A stretch of 64,000 nt of DNA from Ovis canadensis (lineage: Eukaryota > Chordata > Mammalia > Artiodactyla > Bovidae). Numbering within the stretch: position 1 is the stretch's first letter; each line of letters starts with the position of its first letter. Below are positions 43,516 through 55,862 of this stretch, in pieces. The position numbers and the translations under genes are program-made. A model generated the notes under the pieces. The model was not told the DNA's origin. It did not search any database and was given only the letters and a program-made list of their open reading frames with translations. The stretch covers positions 13,556,501 to 13,620,500 of the forward strand of contig NC_091255.1 of the NCBI RefSeq assembly GCF_042477335.2. The letters are read 5' to 3'.

Positions 43516-45961
43516 TTGTTCAGTTCAGTTTCTCAGTCGTGTCCGACTCAGTCATGTTGCAACCCAGTAGACCACAGCTCGCCAGGCCTCCCTGTCCATC
43601 ACCAACTCATGGAGGTCACTCACACTCATGTCCCTCCAGTTGGTGATGCCATCCAGCCATCTCATCCTCGGTCGTCCCCTTCTCCTCCTACCCCCAATCC
43701 CTCCCAGCATCAGAGTCTTTTCCAATGAGTCAACTCTTCACATGAGGTGGCCAAAGTACTGGAGTTTCAGCTTTAGCATCATTCCTTCCAAAGAAATCCC
43801 AGGGCTGATCTTCAGAATGGACTGGTTGGATCTCCTTGCAGTCCAAGAGACTCTCAAGAGTCTTCTCCAACACCACAGTTCAAAAGCATCAATTCTTTGG
43901 CGCTCAGCCTTCACAGTCCAACTCTCACATCCATACATGACCACTGGGTAAACCATAGCCTTGACTAAGCGGACCTTAGTCAGCAAAGTAATGTCTCTGC
44001 TTTTGAATATGCTGTCTAGGTTGGTCATAACTTTTCTTCCAATGAGTAAACGTCTTTTAATTTCATGGCTGCAGTCACCATCTGCAGTGATTTTGGAGCC
44101 CCCCAAAATAAAGTCTGACACTGTTTCCACTCTTTCCCCATCTATTTCCCATGCAGTGATGGGACCAGATGCCATGATCTTCATTTTCTGAATGTTGAGC
44201 TTTAAGCCAACTTTTTCACTCTCTTCTTTCACTTTCATCAAGAGGCTTTATAGTTCCTCCTCACTTTCTGTCATAAGGGTGGTGTCATCTGCATATCTGA
44301 GGTTATTGATATTTCTCCTGGCAATCTTGATTCCAGCTTGTGCTTCTTCCAGCCCAGCGTTTCTCATGATGTACTCTGCATAGAAGTTAAATAAGCAGGG
44401 TGACAATATACAGCCTTGACATACTCCTTTTCCTATTTGGAACCAGTCTGTTGTTCCATGTCCAGTTCTAACTGTTGCTTCCTGACCTGCATACACATTT
44501 CTCAAGACGCAGGTCAGGTGGTCTGGTATTCCCATCTCTTTCAGAATTTTCCACAGTTTATTATGATCCACACAGTCAAAGGCTTTGGCTTAGTCAATAA
44601 AGCAGACATAGGTGGTTTTTTTTTCTGGAACTCTCTTGCTTTTCCCATGATCCAGCGGATATTGGCAATTTGATCTCTGGTTCCTCTGCCTTTTCTAAAA
44701 CCAGCTTGAACATCTGGAAGTTCACCATTCACATATTGTTGAAGCCTGACTTGGAGAGTTTTGAGCATTACTTCACTATCGTGGGGCTTCCCTGGTGGCT
44801 CAGTGGTTAAAGCGTCTGCCTGCAACGTGGGAGACCTAGGTTCAATCCCTGAGTCGGGAAGATCCCCTGGAGAAGGAAATGGCAACCCGCTCCAGTATTC
44901 TTGCCTGGATAATCCCATGGACAAAGGAGCTTGGTGGGCTACAGTCCATAGGTTGCAAAGAGTGGGACAGGACTGAGTGACTTCACCTTCACTTTCAATT
45001 TCACTATCCTGTGAGATTAGTGCAGTTGTGCGGTAGTGTGAGCATTCTTTCTCATTGTGTTTCTTTGGGATTGGAATGAAAACTGACCTTTTCCAGTTCT
45101 TTGGTCACTGCTGAGTTTTCCAAATTTGTTGGCATATTGAGTGCAGCACTTTCACAGCATCATCTTTTAGGTTTTGAAATAGCTCAACTGGAATTCCATC
45201 ACCTCCACTAGCTTTGTTTGTACTGATGCTTCCTAAGTCCCACTTGACTTCACATTCCAGGATGTCTGGCTCTACACAAGTGATCACATCATCATCGTGA
45301 TTACCTTGATGGTGAAGATCTTTTTTGTACAGTTCTTCTGTGCATTCTTGCTACCTCTTCTTAATATCTTCTGCTTCTGTTAGGTCCATACCATTTCTGT
45401 CCTTTATTGTGCCCATCTTTGCATGAAATGTTCCTTTGGCATCTCTAATCATCTTGAAGACATCTCTAGTCTTTCCCATTCTATTGTTTTCCTCTATTTC
45501 TTTGCACTGATCACTGAGGAATGCTTTCTTATCTCTCCTTGCTATTCTTTGGAACTCTGTGTTCAAATGGGTATATCTTTCCTTTCCTCCTTTGCTTTTT
45601 GCTTTTCTTCTTTTCACAGCTATTGGTAAAGCCTCCTCAGACAGCCATTTTGCTCTTTTGCATTTCTTTTTCTTGGGGATTGTCTTTATCCCTGCCTCCT
45701 GTACAATGTCAGGAACCTCCATCCATAGTTCATCAGGCACTCTATCAGATCTAGTCCCTTAAATCTATTTGCATAGTAATCTAAGCACTTCCATTGCATA
45801 ATCAGAAGGGATTTGATTTAGGTCATACCTGAATGGTCTAGTGGTTTTCTCCACTTTCTTCAATATAAGTCTGAATTTGGCAATAAGGAGTTCATGATCT
45901 GAGCCACAGTCATCTCCCGGTCATGTTTTTGCTGAAATTGTATAGAGCTTCTCCATCTTTG
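43516..45961 (-). mobile_element. BovB copy B inserted in the L1
   Basis: This 5'-truncated BovB is flanked by an exact 11-base duplication GCCATCTCTTT at 43505-43515 and 45962-45972. Minus-strand frames include QGCILSPCLFNFYAEYIMRN, LRYADDTTLMTESEEEL (the YADD catalytic motif) and VSDFILGGSKITADGDC. It is itself split by a Bov-tA at 44781-44999. Frameshifts break the reading frame in several places. Confidence 0.95.
44781..44999 (+). mobile_element. Bov-tA SINE nested in BovB copy B
   Basis: The SINE lies opposite to its BovB host. TTCACTATC at 44772-44780 and 45000-45008 is an exact 9-base target-site duplication. Confidence 0.95.
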
Positions 45962-48297
45962 GCCATCTCTTTAGATTCCATATATATGTGTCAGTATGTG
46001 ATATTTATATTTCCCTTTCTGACTTATTCACCTGTTTAATAGAGACTAGGTTGCAATCTGGATTCCTTTTATTTATTTTTCTTCTCTTATTGCCCTAGCT
46101 AGGACTTCCAAAACTATGTTGAATAATAGTGGTGAGAGTGGATACCCTTGTCTTGTTCCTATTCTTTAGAGGAATGCTTTCAGTTTTTCACCATTGAGAA
46201 TAGTTTTTGCTGTGGGCTTTTCATATGTAGCCTTTACTCTGTTGAGGTAGGTTCTTTCTATGCCTATTTTTTGAAGTGTTTTTATCATAAATGGATGCTG
46301 AATTTTGTCCAAGATTTTTCTTCATCTATTGAGATGATCATATGGTTTTTATCTTTCAATTTGTTAATATGGTGTATCACTTTGATTGATGTGCATATAT
46401 TGAGGAATCCTTGCATCCCTGGAATAAACCTGACTTGATCACGGTGGATGAGCTTTTTAATGTATTATTGAATTCTGTTTGCTAGAATTTTGTTGAGGAC
46501 TTTTGCATCTATGTTCATTAGTGATATTGGCCTGTAATTTCCTTTTTAGGTGTTGTCTTGGCCTGGTTTTGGTATCAGTGTGATTGTGGCTTCTTAGAAT
46601 CAGTTTGCAAGTGTTCCTTCCTCTGCAATTTTTTGGAATAGTTTCAGACAAATAGGCATTCACTCTTCTCTAAATGTTTGATGGAATTCCCCTGTGAACC
46701 TATCTGGTCCCGGGCTTTTGTATTTTGGGAGAGTTTTGATCTCTGTTTCGATTTCAGTGTTGGTAATTGGGTTGTTCATAATTTCTTTTTCTTCCAGGTT
46801 CAGCCTTCAGAGGTTGACCTTTTCTAAGAATCTGTTTATTTCCTCTAGGTTGTCCATTTTATTAGCATATGGTTGCTCATAATGTTCTCTTATGATCCTG
46901 TGATTTCTGTGTTTTCTGTTGTGTCGTCTCCTTTTTCATTTCTAATTTGTTGATTTGACTTTTCTCCCTTTTTCCCTTATGAGTCTGGCTAGTGGTTTGT
47001 CAGTTTTGTTTGACTTCTCAGAGAACCAGCTTTTATGTTTATTAACCTTTGCTATTGTTTCTTTCATTTCTTTTTCATATATTTCTGCTCTCATCTTTAT
47101 GATTTCTTTCCTTCTGCTGTCTTTGGGGTGTTTTTGTTCTTCTTTCTCCAGCTGCTTTAGTTGTAGAGTTAGGTTATCTATTCAATGCTTTTCTTGTTTC
47201 TTGAGGTATGATTGTATTGCTATAAACTTCCCTCTTAGAACTGCTTTTGCTGAATCTCATAGGGTTGGGGTCATCATGTTTTCATTGTCATTTGTTTCTA
47301 AGAATCTTTTGGTTTCTTTTCTTACTTCTTCAGTTAGCTTCTTCATTATTGAGTAATGTATTATTTAATCTCCTTGAGTTTGTGTTTTTTGCAGTTTTTT
47401 TTTCCCCTGTAGTTGATATCTAGTCTCATAGCATTGTGATCAGAGAAGATACTTGATACAATTTCAATTTTCTTAAATTTACTGAGGTTTGATTTGTGGC
47501 CCAAGATGTGGTCTATCCTGGAGAATGTTCCATGTGCACTCGAGAAGAAAGTGTATTCTTCTGCATTTGGATGGAAAGTCCTGAAGATATCAGTTAGGTT
47601 CATTTGGTCTAATATTTCATTTAAGGTTTGTATTTCCTTATTGATTTACTGTTTTGATGATCTGTCCATTGGTATAAGTGGGGTGTTAAAGTCCCCTACT
47701 GTTACTCTGTTGCTGTCCATTTCCCCTCTTATGCCTGTTACTGCTTGCCTTAGGTATTGAGGTACGCCTATGGGTGCATAAATATTTATAGTTGTTATGT
47801 CTTCTTTGTGGATTGATCCCTTGATCATTATGTAGTGTCCTTCTTTGTCTCTCATAATATTCTTTAAAGTCTATTTTGTCTGAAAAAAGGATTGCCACTC
47901 AGCTTTCCTTTGGTTTCCATTCACATGGAATATCTTTTTCCATCCTTTTACTTTCAATCTGTATGTGTCTTTAGGTCTGAAGTGGGTCTCCTGTAAGCAG
48001 CATATACGTGGGTCTTATTTGTTTATCCATTCAGTCAATCTGTATCTTTTGGTTGGTGCATTTAATCCATTTACATTTGAGGTAATTATTGATGCATATG
48101 GTCCTATTGGCATTTTCTTGATTGTTTGGGGTTTGTTCTTGTAGGTCTTTCCTTTCTCTTGTGTTTACTGGCTGTGTAAGTCCCTTTAGTATTTGTTGCA
48201 GAACTGACTTGGTGGTGCTGAATTCTCTTAACTTCTGATTGTCTGTAAAGCTTTTGAATTCTCCATAAATTTTAAATGAGATCTTTACCATCTGCCA

Positions 48298-48378
48298 GCA
48301 ATCTTGATTCCAGCTTGTGATTCATCCAGACCAGTATTTCATATGATGTACCCTGCATATAAGTTAAACAACCCTAGG
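48298..48378 (-). mobile_element. BovB copy A, right remnant
   Basis: The stretch gcaatcttgattccagcttg to catataagttaaacaaccc continues the BovB sequence that broke off at 42973. Confidence 0.85.
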
Positions 48379-48562
48379 ATTATATAAATAGCTAATGCTG
48401 TCTCAAAGAATTTCTGCTGTCAGTTGTACAAAGAATTGTCACAATTTCTAAATGCTATTATTTCTTTGTGGGTGTGTGTGTGATGACACATAATGCTGAA
48501 TCTATAGGTCTAACTTTACAACAAGGAATGTTTACATTTTTAACATTAGTAGGGTGAATTAT

Positions 48563-48664
48563 ATGTGCTCACTTGTGTCCGACTCTTTGTGGCCTCCTCG
48601 ACCGTAGCTCACTGGACTCCTCTGTCTGTGGAAATTTCCAGGGAAAGAATGCTGGAGTGGGTTT
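48563..48664 (-). mobile_element. Bov-tA SINE fragment, antisense
   Basis: Only the first 100 bases of an antisense Bov-tA are present: ctcacttgtgtccgactctt to gaatgctggagtgggtt. Confidence 0.82.
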
Positions 48665-48984
48665 TTTAGGGTCAAAAAAATAACCTTTAAAGGTATAAAT
48701 GATCTTGTTATTCTATATATGAAGAAACTAGGGGGCAGAGTAGGTAGGTGGCTGCTCAAAGTCACATGCTCCTAGGCAGCAGAATAGAACTTAAACTAGT
48801 ATGTTTTAACTTTTAGTCCAGTCTTTCTCCAATGCACTGCATTACTAAACAGAATCAGTGGCAAGAAGAATTCCACATTTCTTTTTAAAGAGACTGTTAA
48901 TTTCAGACTGTTGGTATTATGAGTCTCTTTGACTAGTCATTTCTTTTGAAATTATAGCAGAAAAAGATATGTTTTATTTATTTG

Positions 48985-49183
48985 TGTGTGTGTGTGCTGA
49001 GTCATGTCCAAATCTTTGTGACCCAATGGACTATAGCCCGTGAGGCTCCTCTGCCCATGGCAAAGATTACCAGAATGGGTTGCCATTTCCTCCTTTAGGG
49101 GATCTTCCTGACCCAGGGATTGAACCTGAATCTCCCGCATTGGCGGGCGGATTCTTTACCACTAGTGCCACGGGGAAAGCCCA
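48985..49183 (-). mobile_element. Bov-tA SINE, antisense, with (GT)n head
   Basis: A short (GT)n run precedes gctgagtcatgtccaaatct and the copy ends at gtgccacggggaaagccc. Confidence 0.87.
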
Positions 49184-50128
49184 TATTTATTTGTATTTAT
49201 TTTTACTACTTGCCAAGTTGCTTACAACGCAGTAATCATAAGACATTATTTAAAGAATATAGCAAATTTTCTTTAGCAAACACCAGATCTATGTTATTTT
49301 CTCTTTCAGCTTTAAAATTTGCTGGTATTTTAACAAATGTAAATAAAAGAATGACTTAAAAGGAAAATGACTTTAAAGAGAGGTAGCTAGAAGGAACCTA
49401 TCTTGAATACTAGACACTAAACCTAATAACTAATTTTTAAAGTATTTTTCTTTATTATCAAAATAATACAGCAAAATATATATTTATAATTTAAAGAAGA
49501 AACTTAAAAATAGCTGACTTTAAAAATAAACTTATCAGTTATTATTATTTACATTTTAGCTATATTTTGCCATAAATGTGATTTTAAATGATGAAATTAT
49601 TCTGTCCATTCTGTTTTTACACAGCTATTGTTTTTCGCCTAATAGTGTATTGGGAAATTCTTTCCAAGTCAACAAACTGGAAGGAATGGATCTGCATGAT
49701 CATTTTTGATGATTATGTAGTATTCTTGTATGTGGGTATATTCTAAATTATTTAACCAATTATAAGTTTTTACATTTTTAGGTGGTTTCTGATGTTTTAT
49801 CATTATTAACTAGTCTATGATGATATTCATGAGCTATTATATTTTTGCATGCTTCCTGGATCACCACTTGCCATCTGTAGACTTTTAAAGAGACTGTGTC
49901 TTGCTTTCATAGATAAACTGGATTTCCTACCATTACTAATATCCTGTTTCCCCAAATGCCCTCATTAAGGTGTTTCTTCTTTCTCACTTTTCCTAATCCA
50001 TTTTTTCCTTATTGTTCATAATTGTTCTTTAAATGTGCTAAATTTTTGCTTTTGAGGTATATTTTACAAGTACTAAAAGCCATATTTACCTAACTTTCTT
50101 AAATGTTTCTGACCTCAGCCAAATCCTT
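49184..50128. other. STXBP4 intron 1, A+T rich
   Basis: About 49440-49830 may be a very old LINE. Nothing else is recognised. Confidence 0.35.
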
Positions 50129-51017
50129 AACAGTTCAGTTCAGTTCAGTTCAGTCGCTCAGTCTTGTCCAACTCTTTAAAACCCCATGAATCGCAGCACG
50201 CCAGGCCTCCCAGTCTATCACCAACTCCTGGAGTTCACCCAAACTCATGTGCATCGAGTCAGTGATGCCATCCAGCCATCTCATCCTCTGTCGTCCCCTT
50301 CTCCTCATGCCCCCAATCCCTCCCAGCATCAGAGTCTTTTCCAATGAGTCAGCTCTTTGCATGAGGTGGCCAAAGTACTGGAGTTTCAGCTTTAGCATCA
50401 ATGCTTCCAAAGAACACCCAGGACTGATCTCCTTTAGAATGAAGTGGTTTGATCTCCTCACAGTCCAAGGGACTCTCAAGAGTCTTCTCCAACACCACAC
50501 TTCAAAAGCATCAATTCTTTGGTGCTCAGCTTTCTTTGGTGCTCCAACTCTCACATCCATACGTGACCACAGGCAAAACCATAGCCTTGACTAGATGGAC
50601 CTTAGTCAGCAAACTAATGTCTCTGCTTTTGAAGATGCTATCTAGTTTGGTCATAACTTTCCTTCCAAGGAGCAAACATCTTTTAATTTCATGGCTGCAG
50701 TCACCATCTGCAGTGATTTTGGAGCCCCCCAAAATAAAGTCTGACACTGTTTCCACTGTTTCCCCTGTTCCCCCACCTATTTGCCATGAAGTGATGGGAC
50801 CAGATGCCATGATCTTCGTTTTCTGAATGTTGAGCTTTAAGCCAACTTTTTCACTCTCCTCTTTCACTTTCATCAAGAGGGTTTTTAGTTCCTCCTCACT
50901 TTCTGCCATAAGGGTGGTGTCATCTGCATATCTGAGTTTATTGATATTTCTCCTGGCAGTCTTGATTCCAGCTTGTGCTTCTTCCAGCCCAGTGTTTCTC
51001 ATGATGTACTCTGCAGT
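50129..51017 (-). mobile_element. BovB LINE 3' part, antisense
   Basis: The minus strand encodes KLRYADDTTLMAESEEELKT and then the C-terminal region, with a frame break at [10 protein letters not shown]. The 3' tail is four cagtt units at 50133. It shares the frame-breaking variant with the sense copy at 53852-54616. Confidence 0.92.
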
Positions 51018-51334
51018 CTTAGTTGAACATAAAATCAAGAAATGCCTGTATGTCTGTCTGGAATCTGGTTACTTAATGTAGTGTGTGAACCTGAAAGAAC
51101 AGTTGATGCCCTTGGAAAGGCTAACAATGCGTGCTCTTTCCTAAGAAAAAGCCGCCTTCATCTCCTTTTTTTCTTTACTCTGACTCTAAAAACATAAGCA
51201 TAAACTCTCACAGTCAATAATCAACTAAAGATCCTCGGTCACTTGATTGAAAGAATCTGGTGAGTCTTCAAAGATGTTTAAATGTAGATCTCCTCAGTAG
51301 CTTCTGATGAAGCACCTTCCTCACGTGCTTTTAA

Positions 51335-51646
51335 ATTATTTACTTATTTATTTTTGTGGTTTTATTTTATTTATTTACTTACGGCTACATCAGGTCTTCA
51401 TTGCTATGTGTGGGCTTTCTGTAGTTACGGCCAGTGAGGGCTACTTTAGTCGAGGCGTTCAGGCTTCTCAGTGTGGTGCGATCTCTTATTGCCCAGTGCA
51501 GGCTCTAGGTTGCAAGGGCTGCAGTAGTTCTGGTGCACAGGTTTCGTTGCCCCTCAGCACGTGAGATCTTCTTGGATCGGGGATTACACCTATGTCTTTT
51601 GCATTGGCAGGTGGATTCTTAACCACTGGACCACCAGGGAAGTCCT
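51335..51646 (-). mobile_element. CHR-2-type SINE, long form, antisense
   Basis: The element runs from a T/A-rich head at ttatttttgtggttttattt to aaccactggaccaccaggga, the antisense tRNA-related end. Confidence 0.8.
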
Positions 51647-52257
51647 CTCAAGTGCTTTTTAAAATAATGATGATGATGGTAAAAAGAGGAGAGAGGGAAG
51701 AGACTGTTTGGATTTGGATTCAGTATTAAGCTAATAAATCTTTCCTCCACTGTTACTACATCTTGTCCTTTGTCTCTTTCCTTTTGGTTATCTTTTCAGT
51801 TTAGGGGAACAATTAAAAGACTTTAGGGTTCTTTGGCGATATTGCTTGTTAAGAAATTTGAAGTAGCTATAAAAATTTATCGAGGTGGGGGAATTAGGTT
51901 CTTGCTCATAAAGCTCCTATGAGTCTATTCTAGAAGTGTTATTTTAGTCTTTTTAATGATAAATCAGTCTTTTTTTTAATTATAATACCATGCTATACTT
52001 TATTTTTTGAGTATATTCTTTTTTTTTAATTGGAGAATGATTCCTTTACAATATTGTATTGGTTTCTGCCATACAACAATGCAAGACTTCTAATTAATTA
52101 GTTGTCTATAAGTTGTATGTGTATATGTATTGAAGTGCTAAATAAGGTGCACTTGGATATAAATCCACATATTGCAGTTACATAGTTTTCAACTAAAAGC
52201 TAACATATTAATTGTGCCTGTTATTCTTTTAACTGGTTTATTAGGAAAAAGACATTT
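51647..52257. other. STXBP4 intron 1, probable L1 tail fragment
   Basis: About 52010-52080 has ttggagaatgattcctttac and caatattgtattggtttctg, like the antisense L1 3' end at 38090. Otherwise nothing is recognised. Confidence 0.4.
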
Positions 52258-52369
52258 GGGAATTTCCTAGTTGTCCAGTGGTTAGGACTCCATTCTTTCA
52301 CTGCCGTGGGTGAGGGTTCAGTTTCTGGTCAAGCTGTGAGGAGAAGCCAAAAGTTAAAAATAAAATAAA
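52258..52369 (+). mobile_element. CHR-2-type SINE, short form
   Basis: The copy gggaatttcctagttgtcca to an A-rich tail resembles the SINE at 92-205. Confidence 0.72.
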
Positions 52370-52567
52370 GACATTAAATCATGTGGTAGAATTTGGGGTG
52401 AAATAAATTGTTTTCTAAGAGGTACTTTTCTAGGCATTCCAAAACCAGTTTTTAACCTTTACAAAGTAATAGATGTTTTAAAAGGCATTAAATGAATACC
52501 AAAAATGACTAAGAATTAAATAAATCAGACATATGCTTCCCAGATGGCAACAATGGTGAAGAATTGG

Positions 52568-52935
52568 CTTCCCAGGTGATGCTAGTGGTAAAGAACCTGC
52601 CTGTCAGTGCAGGAGACTTAAGAGACATGGGTTCAATCCCTGGTTCATTCCAGTGTTCTTGCCTCGAGAATCCCATGGACAGAGGAGCCTGGTGGACAGT
52701 CCATGTGGTCACAGAGAGTAGGACACAACTGAAATGACTTAGCGTGCATGCACGCCAATGCAGGAGACATCAGAGATATAAGTTGATTCTTGGGTTGGGA
52801 AGATCCCATGGAGGAAGGCATGGCAATCTACTCCAGTATTCTTGCCTGGAGAGTCCTCTGGAAAGAGGAGCCTAGCAGGCTACGTTGGGTCTAGTGCCAC
52901 AAGTCAGATATGACTAAAGCGACTCAGCAGCACAC
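52568..52935 (+). mobile_element. Two consecutive Bov-tA SINEs
   Basis: One copy runs about 52568-52747 and a second about 52752-52935. Both are sense, each with its own gcctgg/gagaatcc and ggacacaact-type ends. The second lacks the first part of the tRNA-like half. Confidence 0.82.
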
Positions 52936-53064
52936 ATATGAAGATAAGTTTAAAACACTGCAGAAGGTCACAAAAGAAGACTTGAACGAAAGGAAGTGTA
53001 TACCACGTTTTTTGAGAGGAAAATTCAACATCAAAATACTTCTTCAGTCAGTTTATGAATTTAA

Positions 53065-53292
53065 CATGTGTGAGTGTGTGCTAAGTTGCTTCAGTCATGT
53101 CCAACTCTTTGTGACCCTGTAGACTGTAATTCACCAGGCTTCTCTGTCCATGGGATTCTGCAGGCAAGATTACTGGACTGTGTTGCCATGCCCTCCTCCA
53201 GGGGATCTTCCCAATTGAGGGATTGAACCCACATCTCTTAATGTCTCCTGCATTGGCAGGTGGGTTCTTTACCCATAATGTGATTCCCCAAC
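53065..53292 (-). mobile_element. Bov-tA SINE, antisense
   Basis: The element runs from tgtgtgagtgtgtgctaagt to cataatgtgattcccc, with an internal extra segment near 53238 (catctcttaatgtctcctgc). Confidence 0.86.
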
Positions 53293-53299
53293 AATTAGC

Positions 53300-55470
53300 G
53301 TTTTAAAAAAAAGGATAAGGAGACTTAGATGTTAATGTATAAAAGTCACCAAAAATAGCCAGGGAGGCTTGATTGAAAAAGAGCAATAAGGAGGGATTGG
53401 TCTTACCAGACATAAAAATATAATCTCTATCATTAAAAATAAAATAGCATGGTATGTGAATATGTAGACTAGCAAATGGGCCAGAATAAAAAGTCAGTAG
53501 TAGAACTAAATGCTTATGAGATTTGATGTATTATAAAGGTTGTGTCTCAAATCATTGGGGAAATAATAGTTTATTTAATAAATGTGGTTGAGACAACTGA
53601 GTGATCTTTGGGGGAAAGAAAAGTTGGATCTATCTCTTATTCTGTGAACTAGATGGATTCCAAATGGGTGAAAGATTTTAGAATGAAACTATAAAAGTAC
53701 TGAAAGAAAATGTGAGAGTTTTTTGTGACTTTGGAGTGGAGGAGGACTTACATTTGACTTAAATCTAAAACCATAAAAGAAAAGATAAATTTAGCCACAA
53801 ACTTTTGCCTAAACAACAACAACAAAAAAAAAAATCTGTAACTATGAATGAAATAACCTCAGATATACAGAAGACACCACCCAAATGGCAGAAAGCGAAG
53901 AAGAACTAAAGAGCCTCTTGATGAAAGTGAAAGAGGAGAGTGAAAAAGTTGGCTTAAACCTCAGCATTCAGAAAAGTAAGATCATGGCATCTGGTCCCAT
54001 CACTTCATGGGAAATAGATGGGGAAACAGTGAAAACAGTGTCAGACTTTATTTTGGGGGGCTCCAAAATCACTGCAGATGGTGATTGCAGCCATGAAATT
54101 AAAAGACACTTGCTCCTTGGAGGAAAAGCTATGACCAACCTAGATAGCATGTTAAAAAGCAGAGATGTTACTTTGCCAACAAAGGTCTGCCTAGTCAAAG
54201 CTATGGTATTTCCAGTGGTCAAGCATGGATGTGAGAGTTGGAGCACCAAAGAAAGCTGAGCACCAAAGAATTGATGCTTTTGAAGTATGGTGTTGGAGAA
54301 GACTCTTGAGAGCCCCTTGGACTGCAAGGAGATCAAATCAGTCCATCCTAAAGGAAATCAGTCCTGAATATTCATTGGAAGTACTGATGCTGAGCCTGAA
54401 ACTCTAATACTTTGGCCACCTCACGTGAAGAGTTGACTCGTTGGAAAAGACTCTGGTGCTGGGAAAGATTGAAAGTGGGAGGAGAAGGGAATAACCGAGG
54501 ATGAGATGGTTGGATGGCATCACAGACTCAATGGGCATGAGTGTGAATAAGCCTGGCATGCTGCAGTCCATGGGGTTGCAGAGTCACATGTGACTGAGTG
54601 ACTGAGCTGAACTGAAGAATGGAAGGAGGAAGATATGCTTGCAGTTCTTAGTGCAGACAGAGGAATAATCTCCCTAGGATTTAAGAACTAGAAACTTGGC
54701 AAAGAAAAGGTAACAATGAATTAAAAAAACTGGCAAAAGGAATGCACAGTTTAGATAAAAAATTCTGAAACCATGAAGAAACGCTCAGCCTCACTCAGGC
54801 TACATTAAGAAACCATTTTCATCAATATGACTGTCAAATCCAAGATATATAGTGTATCATATTGGTGAGAATTTGCAGTAACAGGCAATTGCTGTTGATG
54901 TAGTGGTAATTAGTGCAACTCTGATATAGGGTAGTTTGGCATTTTCTGTTGGATTAGCAGGTGTATAAACTGATTTTTCTAAATTTATCTTACAAATATA
55001 TTTGTACAGGTGTAATATGACCTATATATAAAGATTTCGTTATAGCATGTTTATAATAGCAAAAATTTCAAGCAATCTAAATACCTATCAAAATAAATAA
55101 ATACAGTCATACATAAAATAGAATTAATATGCCATGTAAAATATATGAAGAGAATTCCAAGTTATATATTAAGTTAAAATAAGAAACAGGTTGTATAGTA
55201 GTACATATAGTATGCAAGGCTAACACACACTTGACAGGGACCGTCCACATCAAGAGTCTGTATGACCTATATGCTCTGGGATTTTACAATGTGCAGCCTG
55301 AACAGCTGGATGTTTTGTGCCTACTTTTAGCTACTTTCTGTGTCAAAACAAAAGTTAAGAATTCGAATATTTATTCATCCTTGTTTATTGTCTTTAAAAG
55401 AACTGGAAGGATTCATAAGAAACTGGAATAGTAGACACCTAATGTTTAGGAATGGGGGGGTGAATAGGAT
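53300..55470 (+). mobile_element. Old L1M 3' region, split by BovB
   Basis: Sense L1 ORF2 C-terminal and 3'UTR-like sequence runs to about 53850 and resumes at 54617. An example is the segment ggattccaaatgggtgaaag. The interruption at 53852-54616 is a BovB, so the L1 is older. Confidence 0.65.
53852..54616 (+). mobile_element. BovB LINE 3' part inserted in L1M
   Basis: The sense frame begins MAESEEELKSLLMKVKEESE and carries KTVSDFILGGSKITADGDCS. It breaks at [10 protein letters not shown] and continues in another frame as [20 protein letters not shown]. The end is gactgagctgaactgaa. Confidence 0.92.
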
Positions 55471-55477
55471 GGGCATA

Positions 55478-55706
55478 TGCATGCGTGTGTGCATGCTGAG
55501 TCGCTTCGTCATGACCAGCTCTGCGACCTCATGGACTATAGCCGACTGGGCTCCACTGTCCATGGGATTCTCCAGGCAAGAATACTGGAGTGCGTTACCA
55601 TGCCCTCCCCCAGGGGATCTTCTTGACCAGGGCACTAAATCCACATCTTACGTCTCCTCCTTTGGCAGGTGAGTTCTTTACCACTAGTGCCATCTGGGAG
55701 GCCCAT
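55478..55706 (-). mobile_element. Bov-tA SINE, antisense
   Basis: The element runs from gcatgcgtgtgtgcatgctg to agtgccatctgggaggccc. Confidence 0.86.
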
Positions 55707-55723
55707 GTATTTAGATACATAAG

Positions 55724-55862
55724 GCCTGGATAATTCCATTGGCAGAGGAGACTGGTAGGTTACAATCCATGGGGCTGCAAAGAGACACAACTGAGATTAA
55801 ACATACATACACACACGCACACACACACGCGTGCACACACACACACACACACTCACACACAT
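55724..55862 (+). repeat. Bov-tA 3' fragment followed by (AC)n microsatellite
   Basis: A short Bov-tA 3' end (aaggcctggataattccatt onward) leads into an imperfect (AC)n run at about 55797-55861. Confidence 0.85.

Larger units (their letters stand above)
42974..48297 (-). mobile_element. L1 LINE inserted in BovB copy A
   Basis: From its poly-T (antisense poly-A) at 42974 the L1 runs through a 3'UTR to 43515 and is interrupted by BovB copy B. It resumes at 45962 and ends in ORF1. Minus-strand remnants include the endonuclease (SRIDHILGHKSNLSKFKKIE; VGDFNTPLIPMDRSSKQ) and the ORF1 C-terminus (GEFKSFTDNQKLREFSTTKS). Sequence jumps from the 3'UTR to mid-ORF2 near 46030, so the ORF2 C-terminus is deleted. 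GCAATCT at 42967-42973 and 48298-48304 is the probable target-site duplication. Confidence 0.88.

Noticed and set aside
43516-54616. Many open frames with reverse-transcriptase-like protein
   Set aside because: They are fragments of BovB and L1 elements with frameshifts, stops and 5' truncation, not host genes. No copy keeps a complete polyprotein, so none is a retron or a domesticated reverse transcriptase.
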